This document shows positions 21,011 through 29,290 of a DNA stretch of 29,290 nt, piece by piece. A program made the position numbers and the translations under genes. The notes under the pieces are model-generated. The model was not told the DNA's origin. It ran no database searches and saw nothing but the letters and a program-made list of their open reading frames with translations. The stretch comes from Euprymna scolopes (taxonomy: Eukaryota > Mollusca > Cephalopoda > Sepiida > Sepiolidae). How positions within the stretch are numbered: position 1 is the first letter of the stretch; every line of letters starts with the position of its first letter. The stretch is taken from assembly GCA_024364805.1 (NCBI GenBank), contig CM044494.1, positions 136,699,017 to 136,728,306 on the forward strand, in the 5' to 3' direction.

Positions 21011-21317
21011 GGTTGCAATATTTCATAATTGGGTATGTATTCGCACAGTTAGGAGATTCTATTTATAAACGATGCTGCTAGGAACTGACGAATCGAATTA
21101 ATTCACGTTCTGTTACCAACCAATCAGAAACCAGAATTGTTCCATAAATATTAAATCTTTCTGTAGCAATTTCGCATATGTTTTTTTAGGGGAGAATTTT
21201 TTGCTCTGTGTATTTCAACTCGAAAACTGTCTACTGCGAACCAGTCACCTCCCAGAACTTTTGTAGAACAACGAACCATCGGAAACTGTGCTGAAACTAA
21301 ACGTGGCTTACACTTCT
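21011..21317 (+). repeat. 3' LTR of the Copia fossil
   Basis: It begins TTGCAATATTTCATAATTGG just after the polypurine tract and ends near ACACTTC at 21316. It is homologous along its length to 18360-18648. Confidence 0.8.
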
Positions 21318-21419
21318 AGATTAGTTTTATTTAGTTGTCTCCCCACAAGCGTAAAGCTAGATTCGAGATCATTCTTTTTTTTTACTGCCGGGAAACACTT
21401 AAGGATAACAAATTCAACA

Positions 21420-21645
21420 CAGTGCATTGAAGAACAGGATGGATCAGGTGCTAGTGTGATTGACTAAAGTAAGTTTAGGGAACGGCTGCAATTGCATACC
21501 AGCAAAGTAGTACTATTGTCCATTAAAGCAAAAGTTCATGTGGCATATGTATGTAATGTGATAATGTACAGAAGTGAAAACTGATCGTTGAGGATTGAAG
21601 ACATACGTTGCATGAAAAGAAATGATATGAGCATGATATAATGAC
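21420..21645 (+). mobile_element. RTE-like LINE fragment (reverse transcriptase C-terminal part)
   Basis: The plus strand encodes FRERLQLHTSKVVLLSIKAK, then VHVAYVCNVIMYRSEN and IEDIRCMKRNDMSMI. The order matches the K..L...LT.K...L..KGKVY.ACVRS.MLYGSETW..R.ED..R..R.... pattern common to RTE-like and related LINEs. Stops occur after RSEN and after DMSMI. A second fragment of the same kind lies at 22905-23420. Confidence 0.65.
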
Positions 21646-21664
21646 ACAGAGAGGCGGAGTTGTG

Positions 21665-21863
21665 ATGATTTGACACGAAAAAATGATGTGCTGGAATGCT
21701 AACGATTCAATATTTTTATGGAGCAATTCTGGTTTCTGATTGGTTGCTAGCAGAACGTGGCTCTATTTCGTTGGTTAGTTCCTATCACTAGTGTCTATAA
21801 GTAGAATATTCCAACTTTCAGTTATCATATCCTGTTTATATATAAAAAAAATATATTGCAACA
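21665..21863 (-). repeat. Inverted third LTR copy of the Copia family
   Basis: Reading the minus strand from 21863, the sequence starts TGTTGCAATA like the other LTRs and includes CCAACCAATCAGAAACCAGAATTG-type text seen in the 3' LTR at 21117-21140. Homology fades near 21665, so it is a partial or diverged solo LTR. It faces the 3' LTR about 350 bp away. Confidence 0.7.
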
Positions 21864-22764
21864 GTAGACTCATCCCCGCAATAAATGATAACCCGACACA
21901 CCATATGATGCATGGCGCTTTGAGCTGAAAGATCGTTCTTTGATGTAGATCGAAATGCTGGCAAATTAATGAGAAGCCATGGAAGCGCCAATTGTTAGAT
22001 ATTGACCGGGCAACGCCGAAAGGGTGCTGGTCGAGGATTATTATGATTATTCAAGCCAAAAAATTTTTCAGCTAAAATATTTTAGAATAATCAAAATATT
22101 TAGAATAAATATTTATTTAAATTAATTTACAAATTAACTGTGAAATATAATTATAACAATTTAATTGACAAATTAGAAATAATGACGTAGAAAGATCAGG
22201 TGATTAGTGACGTATACTAATAACGTCATTTAGAGAGGAGATAGTCTTTTTGAGATACGTGTAAATTAAGTTTCAGACGTTGGAGGAGTTGAGGAGCCGA
22301 TTGGTCATAATGGCTCAAAGCACCCGAGCAAGCGATGGGTGAAATGCTTATCTAATGTGATAGTAAGAATCTAGGCTCAGCGCTGCAGCTTTCCAAGAGG
22401 GGAAAACACTTTGGAATAAAAGTGGCGGAAAATAAAATCCGAGGCTCTGTCGTTTCTTGAGAATTTTCATTGCAGCTTTCCGTCAAAACAAGACCCAAGA
22501 TGAGCGAGATGTTTCCCGACTGGCCAGATGCTGACATCTCAAATAAGTGTTATTCGTCCTTTGTGTTGTAAAGGTACCTCTGTACATTACTCTTCCATAA
22601 TGAACTGTATTTACATCTTTAAACGCACACAACGAATTAAACGATCAAAACGCTAGACGGGTATATATACACGTATATACATTCACATACAATCATACAG
22701 TAGATAATATAGAAGCTCATAGATATATACACGATTCACACCTATCCATGTTATACAGACGCTC
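21864..22764. other. No recognisable gene; possible small repeat remnant
   Basis: CCGGGCAACGCCGAAAGGGT near 22006-22025 resembles a short CGGGCAACGCCGGG phrase found in dispersed animal repeats, but it is too short to assign. A minus-strand 61-codon frame (22352-22537) has no recognised motif. Confidence 0.4.
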
Positions 22765-22905
22765 ACAACACAACACAATGATACAAATTGAAAATGAAAT
22801 TCCAGACGTCGAATTTGCGTCAAATGATTATTGACGAGCTCCTTTAACTTCATTGAAAGATTCAAATTGATGACCCTTCATGAAGTGCCATATTGATTAG
22901 GAAAG
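22765..22905 (+). repeat. Dispersed repeat, related copy at 24050-24095
   Basis: AATGATACAAATTGAAAATG followed by AAATTCCAGACGTC matches, with several differences, GTGATGCAAATTGGGAATGA and AAATCCCAAACGT at about 24068-24100. Both lie next to RTE-like LINE remains, so they may belong to one element's non-coding part. Confidence 0.45.
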
Positions 22906-23420
22906 AGCGTAGTTAGGTGGGGCAACGTCTAGAATATGGGCTAGAGTTGTAATTACTAACAGCAAAGCGTTAAAACTGCCGGTCAAATGGAGGAGTCTAT
23001 CAAGGAGGTATATACAATGCAATGATGTGTGGACGTATAACCTGACCAGTCAGTGTTGAGGATATACGTTTCATGGAGAGAATAATATGATGGATGTGTA
23101 ATATGAACTTTAAAGGCAGGCTTAGATCTGATGACCTAAGAAAAGGATTAAATAGGGGGGACGCGTGCAGAAGAATAAATATCGCTAGTACGGCCATGTT
23201 AAAAACATAAGAGTTTGTAGGCTAGATGTGTAGATGTGGAAAAATTGAGGTAGAAGGTTCAGTTGACAGAAATAAGCGAAGGAAAACATAGAAAAGAATG
23301 ATAAAGATGAACTTAAAGAGGGATAAATAAAGACCTGGATAGAGATAGGTTAGTTTGAAAGTCAGTTTCTTAAAATATGTAAGATGCATGCCAGTATTTG
23401 AAAAGGGGCACTAAACCGAT
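22905..23420 (+). mobile_element. RTE-like LINE fragment with 3' end
   Basis: Fragments of polymerase C-terminus are readable: LLTAKR near 22955, VEDIRFMERII then WMCNMNFKGRLRSDDLRKGL near 23055-23140, and IEVEGSVDRNKRRKT near 23250-23295. This follows the W.C...L..R.RS.DLR..L and VEG..GRGRPRKTW order known in these LINEs. Many stops and frame changes are present. It runs into GAA- and AAT-rich sequence from 23420, and RTE-type elements often end in short tandem repeats. Confidence 0.65.
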
Positions 23421-23540
23421 GAAGAAGATGAATAATAATAATGAGAAGAAAAAAAGAAGAAAAGAAGAAAAAGAAGAAGACGAAGTAAACGAAGAAAAAG
23501 AAGAAAAACAACAACGAGAAAAGGAAAGAAAAACAAGAAA
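23420..23540 (+). repeat. Purine-rich GAA/GAAA tract
   Basis: Almost pure A and G sequence built on GAAGAAGAAA. The Phe/Ser-rich minus-strand frames through it come from the composition. Such tracts can adopt triplex structures. Confidence 0.85.
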
Positions 23541-23866
23541 ATAGGAATGAAAACGAATACGCCTTGGAGGAAGAATGCAAGAATATCCTAAATAATTAGA
23601 GACAAACAAAGAAAACGATGAGAAAGACAGAAGAAAACTAATAAAATGAAGAAAAGCAAACAGAAGGTAAACAGAATAATAATTGTGGCCAATAAGAGAT
23701 AAACGGTAAACGACTGTCGCGATAACACAAATTTATTTGCAAAGTTTATAGAAAGAGGTGGAGAGTACAGGAAATATGGGGAGACTTATTGCCATCCGGA
23801 CTCCAGGGAACACCACAGGTTATTCTGCCTTTATGATGGCTTGTGTGAAAACTAGTGATTAATAAA

Positions 23867-23867
<1 letters not shown>

Positions 23868-23935
<68 letters not shown>

Positions 23936-23966
23936 AATAGAAGAAGAAGAAGAAAAAGAAGAAGAC
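23868..23966 (+). repeat. Compound (AAT)n(GAA)n microsatellite
   Basis: An AAT run from about 23868 to 23906 is followed by a GAA run to 23966 with two interruptions. It follows a short unrecognised segment (23790-23865) that may be the 3' end of a retroposon whose tail is this repeat. Confidence 0.9.
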
Positions 23967-24491
23967 TTATTTTTCTACTTGATTCTTCAAAGGACATAAA
24001 ATTTAAACTGAAACATCATTCGTCATCATAGATGCAGCTCAGTCAATGAGAAGCCATGTAAGCATCAGTGATGCAAATTGGGAATGAAATCCCAAACGTA
24101 AAATCCAGGTTTATGAAAGCACTGACGTCGAAGACAATTAGTCTTGAGTTGCATTGCATGTCCAATAACAGCACCAAAGTAATAAACTTCATTAATTCCG
24201 TTCACTTAATGCATGTGAACTGAACCCAATCAACTGATGCTATGAGTCAGAGGATGAGGCTGGCTCTGACAAATTGGGAACATTGAACAGACTTTCGGAA
24301 TTATATCTTAAAACGATAATCGTTTTGCCAGAACATTGATCACAGGACACGTTGTTTAAGGACACAAACTAGTTTTCAAGATATCTCATCCGACAAAAAT
24401 GTGTCCCAAAAGTAATGCTACTACCATTTAAATCGATCTATTAATCCTCTCTGAAAATACGATTTTTTTTTCTTTTAGACATTAACAGTAA

Positions 24492-24568
24492 AGCCCTTAA
24501 TGACAAGGTGATTAGCAACACGGACTGACAATTTGAATGTGCCAGGTTCGAATTCCATGCGTTCCGCA
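24492..24568 (+). mobile_element. tRNA-like SINE remnant
   Basis: TGACAAGGTGATTAGCAACA resembles a degraded box A. GGTTCGAATTCC at about 24546-24557 is a nearly canonical box B, at tRNA-like spacing. This suggests the head of a tRNA-derived SINE. No secondary structure of a functional tRNA is apparent and the 3' tail is not defined. Confidence 0.4.
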
Positions 24569-24717
24569 GAAACATTTAGTGTAATGCCAACATTAATGTG
24601 ATTCTTCCAATAAATATTTGATGTCTTTCTACAAAGAATGATATCAGGGGAACCAATGCCAGCAAGAAAACCATCTGGTCTATATGAAATTCATAAATGA
24701 GCACAAAACCTCTGAAA

Positions 24718-25007
24718 TAGAATTGCAGAATTACACAGAGACACCCCTCCCCTGAAAGGCTAGCTATGAAATCGTTAATATAGATTGAAATCGTTAATGC
24801 ATAGATTGAAGTTTTATTGTGCCATTGTAAATTTCGTTGGAAAAATAGATGTATATACATCTCACACGAGATCATCTGCAAAAAGGGCGGAGCAATTATG
24901 ACCTCAAGTAATGGCACAGTAAAACTTCAATCTATGTGTGAATTATATTAACAATTTCATAGGTAGATTTTCGGGGGAGGGGGTCCCTGTGTAATTCTAC
25001 ATTTCTA
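24718..25007. mobile_element. Fold-back element with about 100-bp inverted repeats
   Basis: The left arm (24718 to about 24826) includes AGAATTACACAGAGACACCC and later CATAGATTGAAGTTTTATTG. The right arm (about 24911-25007) is its reverse complement, ending CCCTGTGTAATTCTACATTTCTA. An internal loop of about 85 bases separates them. The left arm has a small internal duplication of GATTGAAATCGTTAAT. No coding capacity or clear target duplication was seen. It looks like a MITE or fold-back family unrelated in sequence to the one at 17298. Confidence 0.75.
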
Positions 25008-25806
25008 GTTTATTTATAAAAGAGATTGGCATTGTTATGATGACTGAATTATGCATTTATAATCAGAAAGTGTCATCTGTCTTTTGCAGATATTGAAGAA
25101 GTGAGACTTTGAGAAAGCAACTGCTGTCATGAGCGTGTACCTGAAGCAGAGATGTTTCATTGAATTCCTAGCAAAAGTGCATTGAAAATAGTGGTGACTA
25201 CAAAAAAAAAAAACTTTGAGCATAAACGGTCGCTCGTTTTAATGGTACCATTCCTATTTTCGTAGCTGTTATACATTTTTACTTTAAAAAAAAATAGAAG
25301 GCTTACGTGTGTGTGGGGGGGTACTTCTATAAATTTGGAGTTTTGGAGTTTTTTGTGTATTGACATTCGTGTTAAAAACTTTTTTCTATTTATTTAAAAA
25401 TAAAATACAATATTGTTATATATGTAAAAGACTTAGCTAATTTTCATATTTTTTAAACAGTCATTTTAATTAATTCCTTATTAATTTTTTCGTTTTTTTT
25501 ATAGAACGATCATCTTTCATTTACTATTACATGTAATTATATTCATGCAGATATTCTACATGATTTATACTTGCGTAATATTTGCATAAAAAGTTTATAG
25601 TAAACACAAACCTCTTTCTATATATATTTTTGTATTCATATACTTTTGTTTACAAAATTTTCCTACCAAACTCCTGTCAGTTTTTGGTCTACAGACATGA
25701 AACTTAATATATAGGGTATTCGAACCTATGCAAAACTTGCATAACAGAAAAAATGCTGCCCAAATATTAAAAGAGGTATTTACACGGTTTCAGCTATGCA
25801 GGTATT
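25008..25806. other. AT-rich stretch, no gene recognised
   Basis: Poly-A and poly-T runs and a G run near 25315. Short minus-strand frames show no known motif. Confidence 0.45.
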
Positions 25807-25883
25807 TACAGGGTTCCAAAAAGTCACTCAAAAATAGGAATTTATTTAAGTTCCAAACACTTCCGTGATTTGGACATCCTGTA
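25807..25883. mobile_element. Miniature mariner-like element
   Basis: The left end TACAGGGTTCCAAAAAGTCAC and the right end GTGATTTGGACATCCTGTA (read inverted as TACAGGATGTCCAAATCAC) are imperfect terminal inverted repeats. TA dinucleotides lie at both outer edges, as expected for a Tc1/mariner insertion. At 77 bp it could only be a non-autonomous remnant. Confidence 0.5.
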
Positions 25884-26580
25884 TTTCTGGTTGGAAATGT
25901 TCTTAATTTCAAATGTCATATTTATAATTTTTGCAATGAAAACAAATTTTAAAATTACATTTTCAATAAGAAGTCAAGTATTTAAATTTTTTTTAACGAA
26001 CTAATGCTGTTAACATTTGTGACCTTCTCTCTGTCTCTCAAGCAAATAGCTTTTTCCAGTCGTCTGCTCAAAAATCCCACCCACACACTTATTCCTGACC
26101 GTTTTGCATCATAGTCTGCGTGCATGGTCAGAAGTCACGCCTCTTTGACACTCCCACTGGCGTCCAACGTTCGTCTTTTTTTATATTTCTATTTTGTCAC
26201 ATTTGCATATCTCGCATGATCTCTTTTTAATGCTCTACCCGTCGCCATGTTTCTTTCTAGCCTTACTGTCAGTAAACCGACTTCCATAGATCTGGCTCTA
26301 CTTTTTTTTAAGTCTTTTACAAAAATAACTACTTATAGATGCTGCATTTCTTACAGGCATCTGTAAAACGACCAATATCGTTATCAATCTAAAACGAATG
26401 TGCTTTTATTAAATTATTTAAAACTTTTAAAATACAAATAAAAATAACTGTTTAAATGTTAAAACCCTTTTTAATATAATAGTATTGTTCTTTGTGTAAA
26501 TTTAATTTTGATTTATGAAAAGAAGAACATTTATCAGACAAAAATGGATTTCATCTCTTTACATTCTAATAAGATTACGT
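25884..26580. other. No recognisable gene
   Basis: Mostly AT-rich. A GC-richer patch at 26060-26290, with GCATGGTCAGAAGTCACGCC near 26123, stands out but matches nothing I know. Confidence 0.4.
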
Positions 26581-26685
26581 TATTTTTTTATTATTTTTTT
26601 AATTCAATTTTCACCCGAAACAAGGCACAGTGCACTTTGAAGTAGGGGCCTACTATCGGGGACATAAGTTGCAGGGGTATTACGA
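26581..26685 (-). mobile_element. LINE family A 3' UTR fragment, inverted
   Basis: TTTTCACCCGAAACAAGGCA followed by GTAGGGGCCTACTATC is the reverse complement of the 3' UTR of the LINE at 908-1811, including its A-rich end (T-rich here at 26581-26601). No coding part is attached, so only the last 100 bp of the element is present. Confidence 0.75.
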
Positions 26686-27095
26686 GATAAAGAAAACAAT
26701 GACTTGTGAAAGAGATGCATGCAAAGAAAAACGTTTGGAGTGTTGAAAGTAGCACAATAAAATAAGTTAGTTTGATGTGTAGTCCTTCGGCTGAAAAAAA
26801 AGGAAGAGTTTAGTTGGTACTCCCTTTTATCAACTTCTGTTATGTATTTAGTTCGTTTGACAGATAGTCTCTAATTGGACAAACGAGAAAGGAAGTTAAA
26901 TGCTTAATCAGCGTTGAGCTTAGAACGTAAGCATAGATTCAAAATCGTAACAGCGACTGTCATTGCAACAGGTCAATGTTTAGCAATCAATTTTAATGAC
27001 AGTTTTCTGGACGTTTAAAGTTCAATCTTTACTGCAGGTGATAATAACTAATAAGAAAATAAAAATTACTTAATCTTTCAATCCGATCATGAGTG
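26686..27095. other. No recognisable gene
   Basis: No family-like frames or repeats were recognised in this AT-rich stretch. Confidence 0.4.
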
Positions 27096-27505
27096 ATTTT
27101 TTTTTACATGGGGGTCACCACTTATCAAGTCCCGGAAGCACCTTGGGGATAAGGGTTATTGCGTGTACAGTAATTAATGGGATAGTATCCTAGTAATCGT
27201 TATTATTGGAGATTTGATAAAGTGTCTTACTTAAGGGGGCGATTCATCAGGAATTTGTTTATGTTGAACTTGAAGACATCCAAGTTGTAGTCAGGTGGGA
27301 AACAGGCAAACGGAAGAGAGTTCCACAGGCGTGCAGTTCTAAGAAAGAAGCTTTGCTCATGGAATCTACGTTTTGATTTAGGCATAGATAAAGAGTGGGG
27401 AAAATTACTGACAGTGGTTTCAGAAAGACAGGTGTTTTTTGTGAAAGATTGGCGAGGGGGTTACCAGAGATTGGAGCTCGGACGAGCTCTTGCCATGGAA
27501 ATAAC
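27096..27505 (-). mobile_element. LINE family B 3' end, inverted
   Basis: Colinear with 8617-9025 and very similar along the whole length. It starts with the A-rich end (T run at 27097-27105), then ACATGGGGGTCACCACTTAT, then the reverse complement of the coding tail with the same QSFFL...RLWNSLP block. It ends abruptly after CCATGGAAATAAC at 27505, the 5' truncation point. The coding part contains differences that break the frame. Confidence 0.8.
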
Positions 27506-27620
27506 GATAAAGCAAGTGATGAAACGAGAAAAATCTACTCTCATGAAATAAATAAAGGGTTTATTTTGTATAGATTCACAGATTTGACAGAAACCATCCT
27601 GAGGTAAAAAAAAGATGTAT

Positions 27621-27670
27621 CTGAAGAAGACCCTATACTACATATGCCGAAACGTTGTGAAAAGAACAAC
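27621..27670 (+). ncRNA. CTGAAGA...GAAACG motif, hammerhead-like
   Basis: CTGAAGA at 27621-27627 and CGAAACG at 27648-27654 stand in the order of a hammerhead core. Beyond GAAAC, GTTGT (27654-27658) can pair with ACAAC (27666-27670) over a short loop, resembling a stem III. The intervening stem II is weak in this copy and the cleavage-site triplet is not evident, so catalysis is unlikely. The related minus-strand motif at 8164-8202 has the better stem II. Both may be Penelope-like element debris. Confidence 0.3.
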
Positions 27671-27799
27671 CAAGATTTGGACAATTTCGAATAATGAAAA
27701 TTACTTAGTTAAAGAGACGGAATGTCAGTTGAATGATGGAAAATGCAAATATTATGGAAGGTTTAAAATAATAAAACAAACAAAGTAAACGAATTTTTC

Positions 27800-28078
27800 T
27801 ATGAGCAAAGTTTCTTTCCTAAACTACCCGTCTGTGTAACATAATACTATGGGGTTGCTCCCCAGCTTACTATAACATGGTCGTTTTCAAATCTAATATA
27901 AGAAAAAAGTTCTTATTGAACCGTCTTCTTAAATAATCAGATTCTACTCAATTTTCTTTATTACTGATCATCACAGTGTTATTTCTCTAACAACCTGACC
28001 CTCATTAACCTTTATACTTGAGTGGCCTTTGAGCCTTGATAAGTGATGACTATCTTCTATTAGAAAAGAAAATGAAAA
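27800..28078 (+). mobile_element. LINE family B tail
   Basis: The plus strand encodes EQSFFPKLPVCVT at about 27804 and, after a frame change, YNMVVFKSNIRKKFLLNRLL with a stop. This matches the FKSNINKLLTNRPLK ending at 8751-9020. The 3' UTR continues to GCCTTGATAAGTGATGAC near 28033-28050 and an A-rich end at about 28065-28078. The copy is short and degenerate. Confidence 0.7.
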
Positions 28079-28690
28079 CCAAAATACGCGTTTTAAAAAT
28101 TTCGAAGCATAGCATTTATTTAGGACTTACATTATTTTAAGAGTCACTAATTTAATTAAATTTTACTAATCGTAAACTAAAAATCCCTGAATAGAGAAAC
28201 AAGTTAATATACATTTTACTGCAACTTAAGGGTCTTTTTTGTTATCTTTTGTGTAAAGTCATGTGTTGTGTGCTTATATCTGTAAAGTAAATAATATTAT
28301 CGACAAGAAAGTCTTCAAATTGAATACAACTCCAAAATCTTTTTCAAACAAAATGGCGACGTTCCTTTGTTTTAAGTTTGATAAGTGCAAAGCAGCTCAA
28401 AGACAAAACATTGGCATTAGATTAAATTCTGAGAAACGCCGAGACTTTTCATGATTTCATTTGTTTTGTTTTTTGTTGTTGTTTTTTTAAACTTTTATTT
28501 AACCTCTCTATACTGTATCATTATGTTCAACTGACTTGACGGAGTTGCAGTCCTTGTTACCCTGCCATAAAACATTAACAGCAAGAAGTCTATTTATAAT
28601 CATAATAATAACTTTCCTTTTTCACTCTCTTTACCAAAATAAAAACCAATTGAAATTCCATGAACAATTTTTTTTCCCCAAGATATCATA
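28079..28690. other. No recognisable gene
   Basis: AT-rich. A 63-codon plus-strand frame (28263-28454) is lysine-rich without a recognised motif. Confidence 0.4.
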
Positions 28691-28694
28691 TCTG

Positions 28695-28955
28695 TGGAAG
28701 AAAATACCATGAGCCAGCTTCCCAACCGACTACAGCATTTTCATCTTCAAGTTTAATGTGAATAAATACTTGTTGAGTTATTCTCTAGGATAATCAATCC
28801 CTCTTATGTGATATTTTCTTCATACCCCCATTGTTTCCAGCCCTTTCATGGTGACGACTATAGTTCAACTGACGATTTCTATCAAATTTAGCCTCATGTA
28901 GTCCCAGGGCCTTGATAAATAGCGACCTATTAGTAAAATAAAACAAACAAATAAA
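28695..28955 (+). mobile_element. LINE family B-like tail
   Basis: The plus strand encodes FPTDYSIFIFKFNVNKYLLS, the equivalent of the PDYNLDVFKSNINKLL block. The 3' UTR follows, with AGGGCCTTGATAAATAGCGA near 28908-28927 and an A-rich end (28935-28955). Only the last 25 codons are recognisable. Confidence 0.65.
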
Positions 28956-28964
28956 TCACATAGG

Positions 28965-29130
28965 ATCCAGATTATAGGAAAATCCTGAGTGGGGATTTGT
29001 GCAGAAATATACTTGAGCTTCAAATTCCCGCACGTTGTTTAAGTCAGGGAAATAAGGAGCCTGAAAAGGAATTCCTATGGCAAACGCTTTGAAGAAAGAA
29101 GTATAAGAATAGGCATTTGTATTAGTTTGT
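28965..29130 (-). mobile_element. LINE tail, inverted, third type
   Basis: The minus strand encodes YSYTSFFKAFAIGIPFQAPY followed by FPDLNNVREFEAQVY. This has the layout of the LINE C-terminal block (SFF....LWNSIP...FPD...F...V) but differs in sequence from families A and B. The downstream end toward 28956 lacks a clear A-rich tail. Confidence 0.5.
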
Positions 29131-29194
29131 TGGTTTGTTATGGTTTTTAAGGGCATATCATCTAGTTGGAGCATAAGATGCCTGGTTTAGCTCG

Positions 29195-29290
29195 AATCTC
29201 TAATTTTTTTTATTGTTTTTTTTGTTTTGTTTTTTTGTTTTTGTTTTTTTTACAACAAGTGAAAAAGATTTTATCCTTCTACAACAAGTG
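29195..29290. repeat. T-rich tract and 10-bp direct repeat at the window end
   Basis: A T/G-rich run (29202-29250) is followed by ACAACAAGTG at 29252-29261 and again at 29281-29290, a period of 29 bases. The repeat may continue outside the window. Confidence 0.6.

Larger units (their letters stand above)
18360..21317 (+). mobile_element. Copia (Ty1/Pseudoviridae) LTR retrotransposon fossil
   Basis: Two direct repeats of about 290-305 bp bound the element. Between them are a Copia-type reverse transcriptase and an RNase H with the C-terminal tail, then a polypurine tract before the 3' repeat. Gag, protease and integrase were not recognised. The copy is broken, with about five or more breaks as well as missing parts. 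By eye about nine in ten aligned LTR positions agree, so the insertion is old. A further AT-rich stretch with poly-T runs lies between pol and the polypurine tract and may be a later insertion. No flanking target duplication could be confirmed. Confidence 0.85.

Noticed and set aside
23362-23997. Phe/Ser/Leu-rich minus-strand frames resembling membrane proteins
   Set aside because: They arise from the GAA- and AAT-rich tracts, not from a gene.
24390-24430. GTCCCAAAAGTAATGCT as a mariner terminal repeat
   Set aside because: The phrase resembles some mariner ends, but no matching inverted end or TA flank was found nearby.
27510-27545. TGATGA...GAGAAA as a hammerhead core
   Set aside because: There are too few bases between the two core parts to form stem II.

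Overview
The window looks like intergenic or intronic DNA from a large, AT-rich, repeat-dense animal genome. The best guess is a mollusc and probably a cephalopod. This rests on recognising the style of the non-LTR retrotransposon tails, RTE-like LINE tails ending in trinucleotide repeats, Copia and Gypsy remnants, and long microsatellites. It is family recognition by eye, not a database result. No complete host gene, rRNA or functional tRNA was recognised. Essentially all readable protein sequence belongs to decayed mobile elements.

Layout. Positions 1-907 are AT-rich and end in what looks like a DNA-transposon terminus. A 5'-truncated LINE (908-1811, +) has the longest intact reading frame here and abuts a Gypsy integrase fossil (1812-2385, +). 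An LTR-like stretch with a primer-binding-like motif follows (to about 2870), then a possible gag fossil (about 3640-4350). Between 5.9 and 10.9 kb there are several LINE tails in both orientations, a decayed Tc1/mariner transposase (6277-7190, -) and a ribozyme-like motif (8164-8202, -). Between 10.7 and 11.5 kb there is a GC-richer patch with an exon-like open stretch and a tRNA-like SINE remnant. A longer but degenerate LINE, with recognisable reverse transcriptase motifs, occupies 11640-13435 (+). Positions 13.4-17.3 kb hold an unexplained GC-richer open island, an RTE-like LINE tail, and long TTA and AT/GT microsatellites.

The 17.3-22 kb part has the clearest structures. One is a 479-bp fold-back element with a 6-bp target duplication (17298-17776). 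Next is a Copia fossil bounded by two LTRs (18360-21317), followed by an RTE-like LINE fragment and a third, inverted LTR copy. From 22 to 29.3 kb there are RTE-like LINE pieces running into purine and AAT/GAA repeats, a possible tRNA-like SINE, a second fold-back element (24718-25007), a miniature mariner-like element, a second ribozyme-like motif and several more LINE tails.

Nothing here acts as an operon or pathway. The window is best read as layered insertions. The likeliest candidates for undescribed entities are the two fold-back elements, the paired LINE families, the two CTGAAGA...GAAACG motifs, and two GC-richer open stretches (10756-10875 on - and 13892-14149 on -) that no recognised repeat explains.
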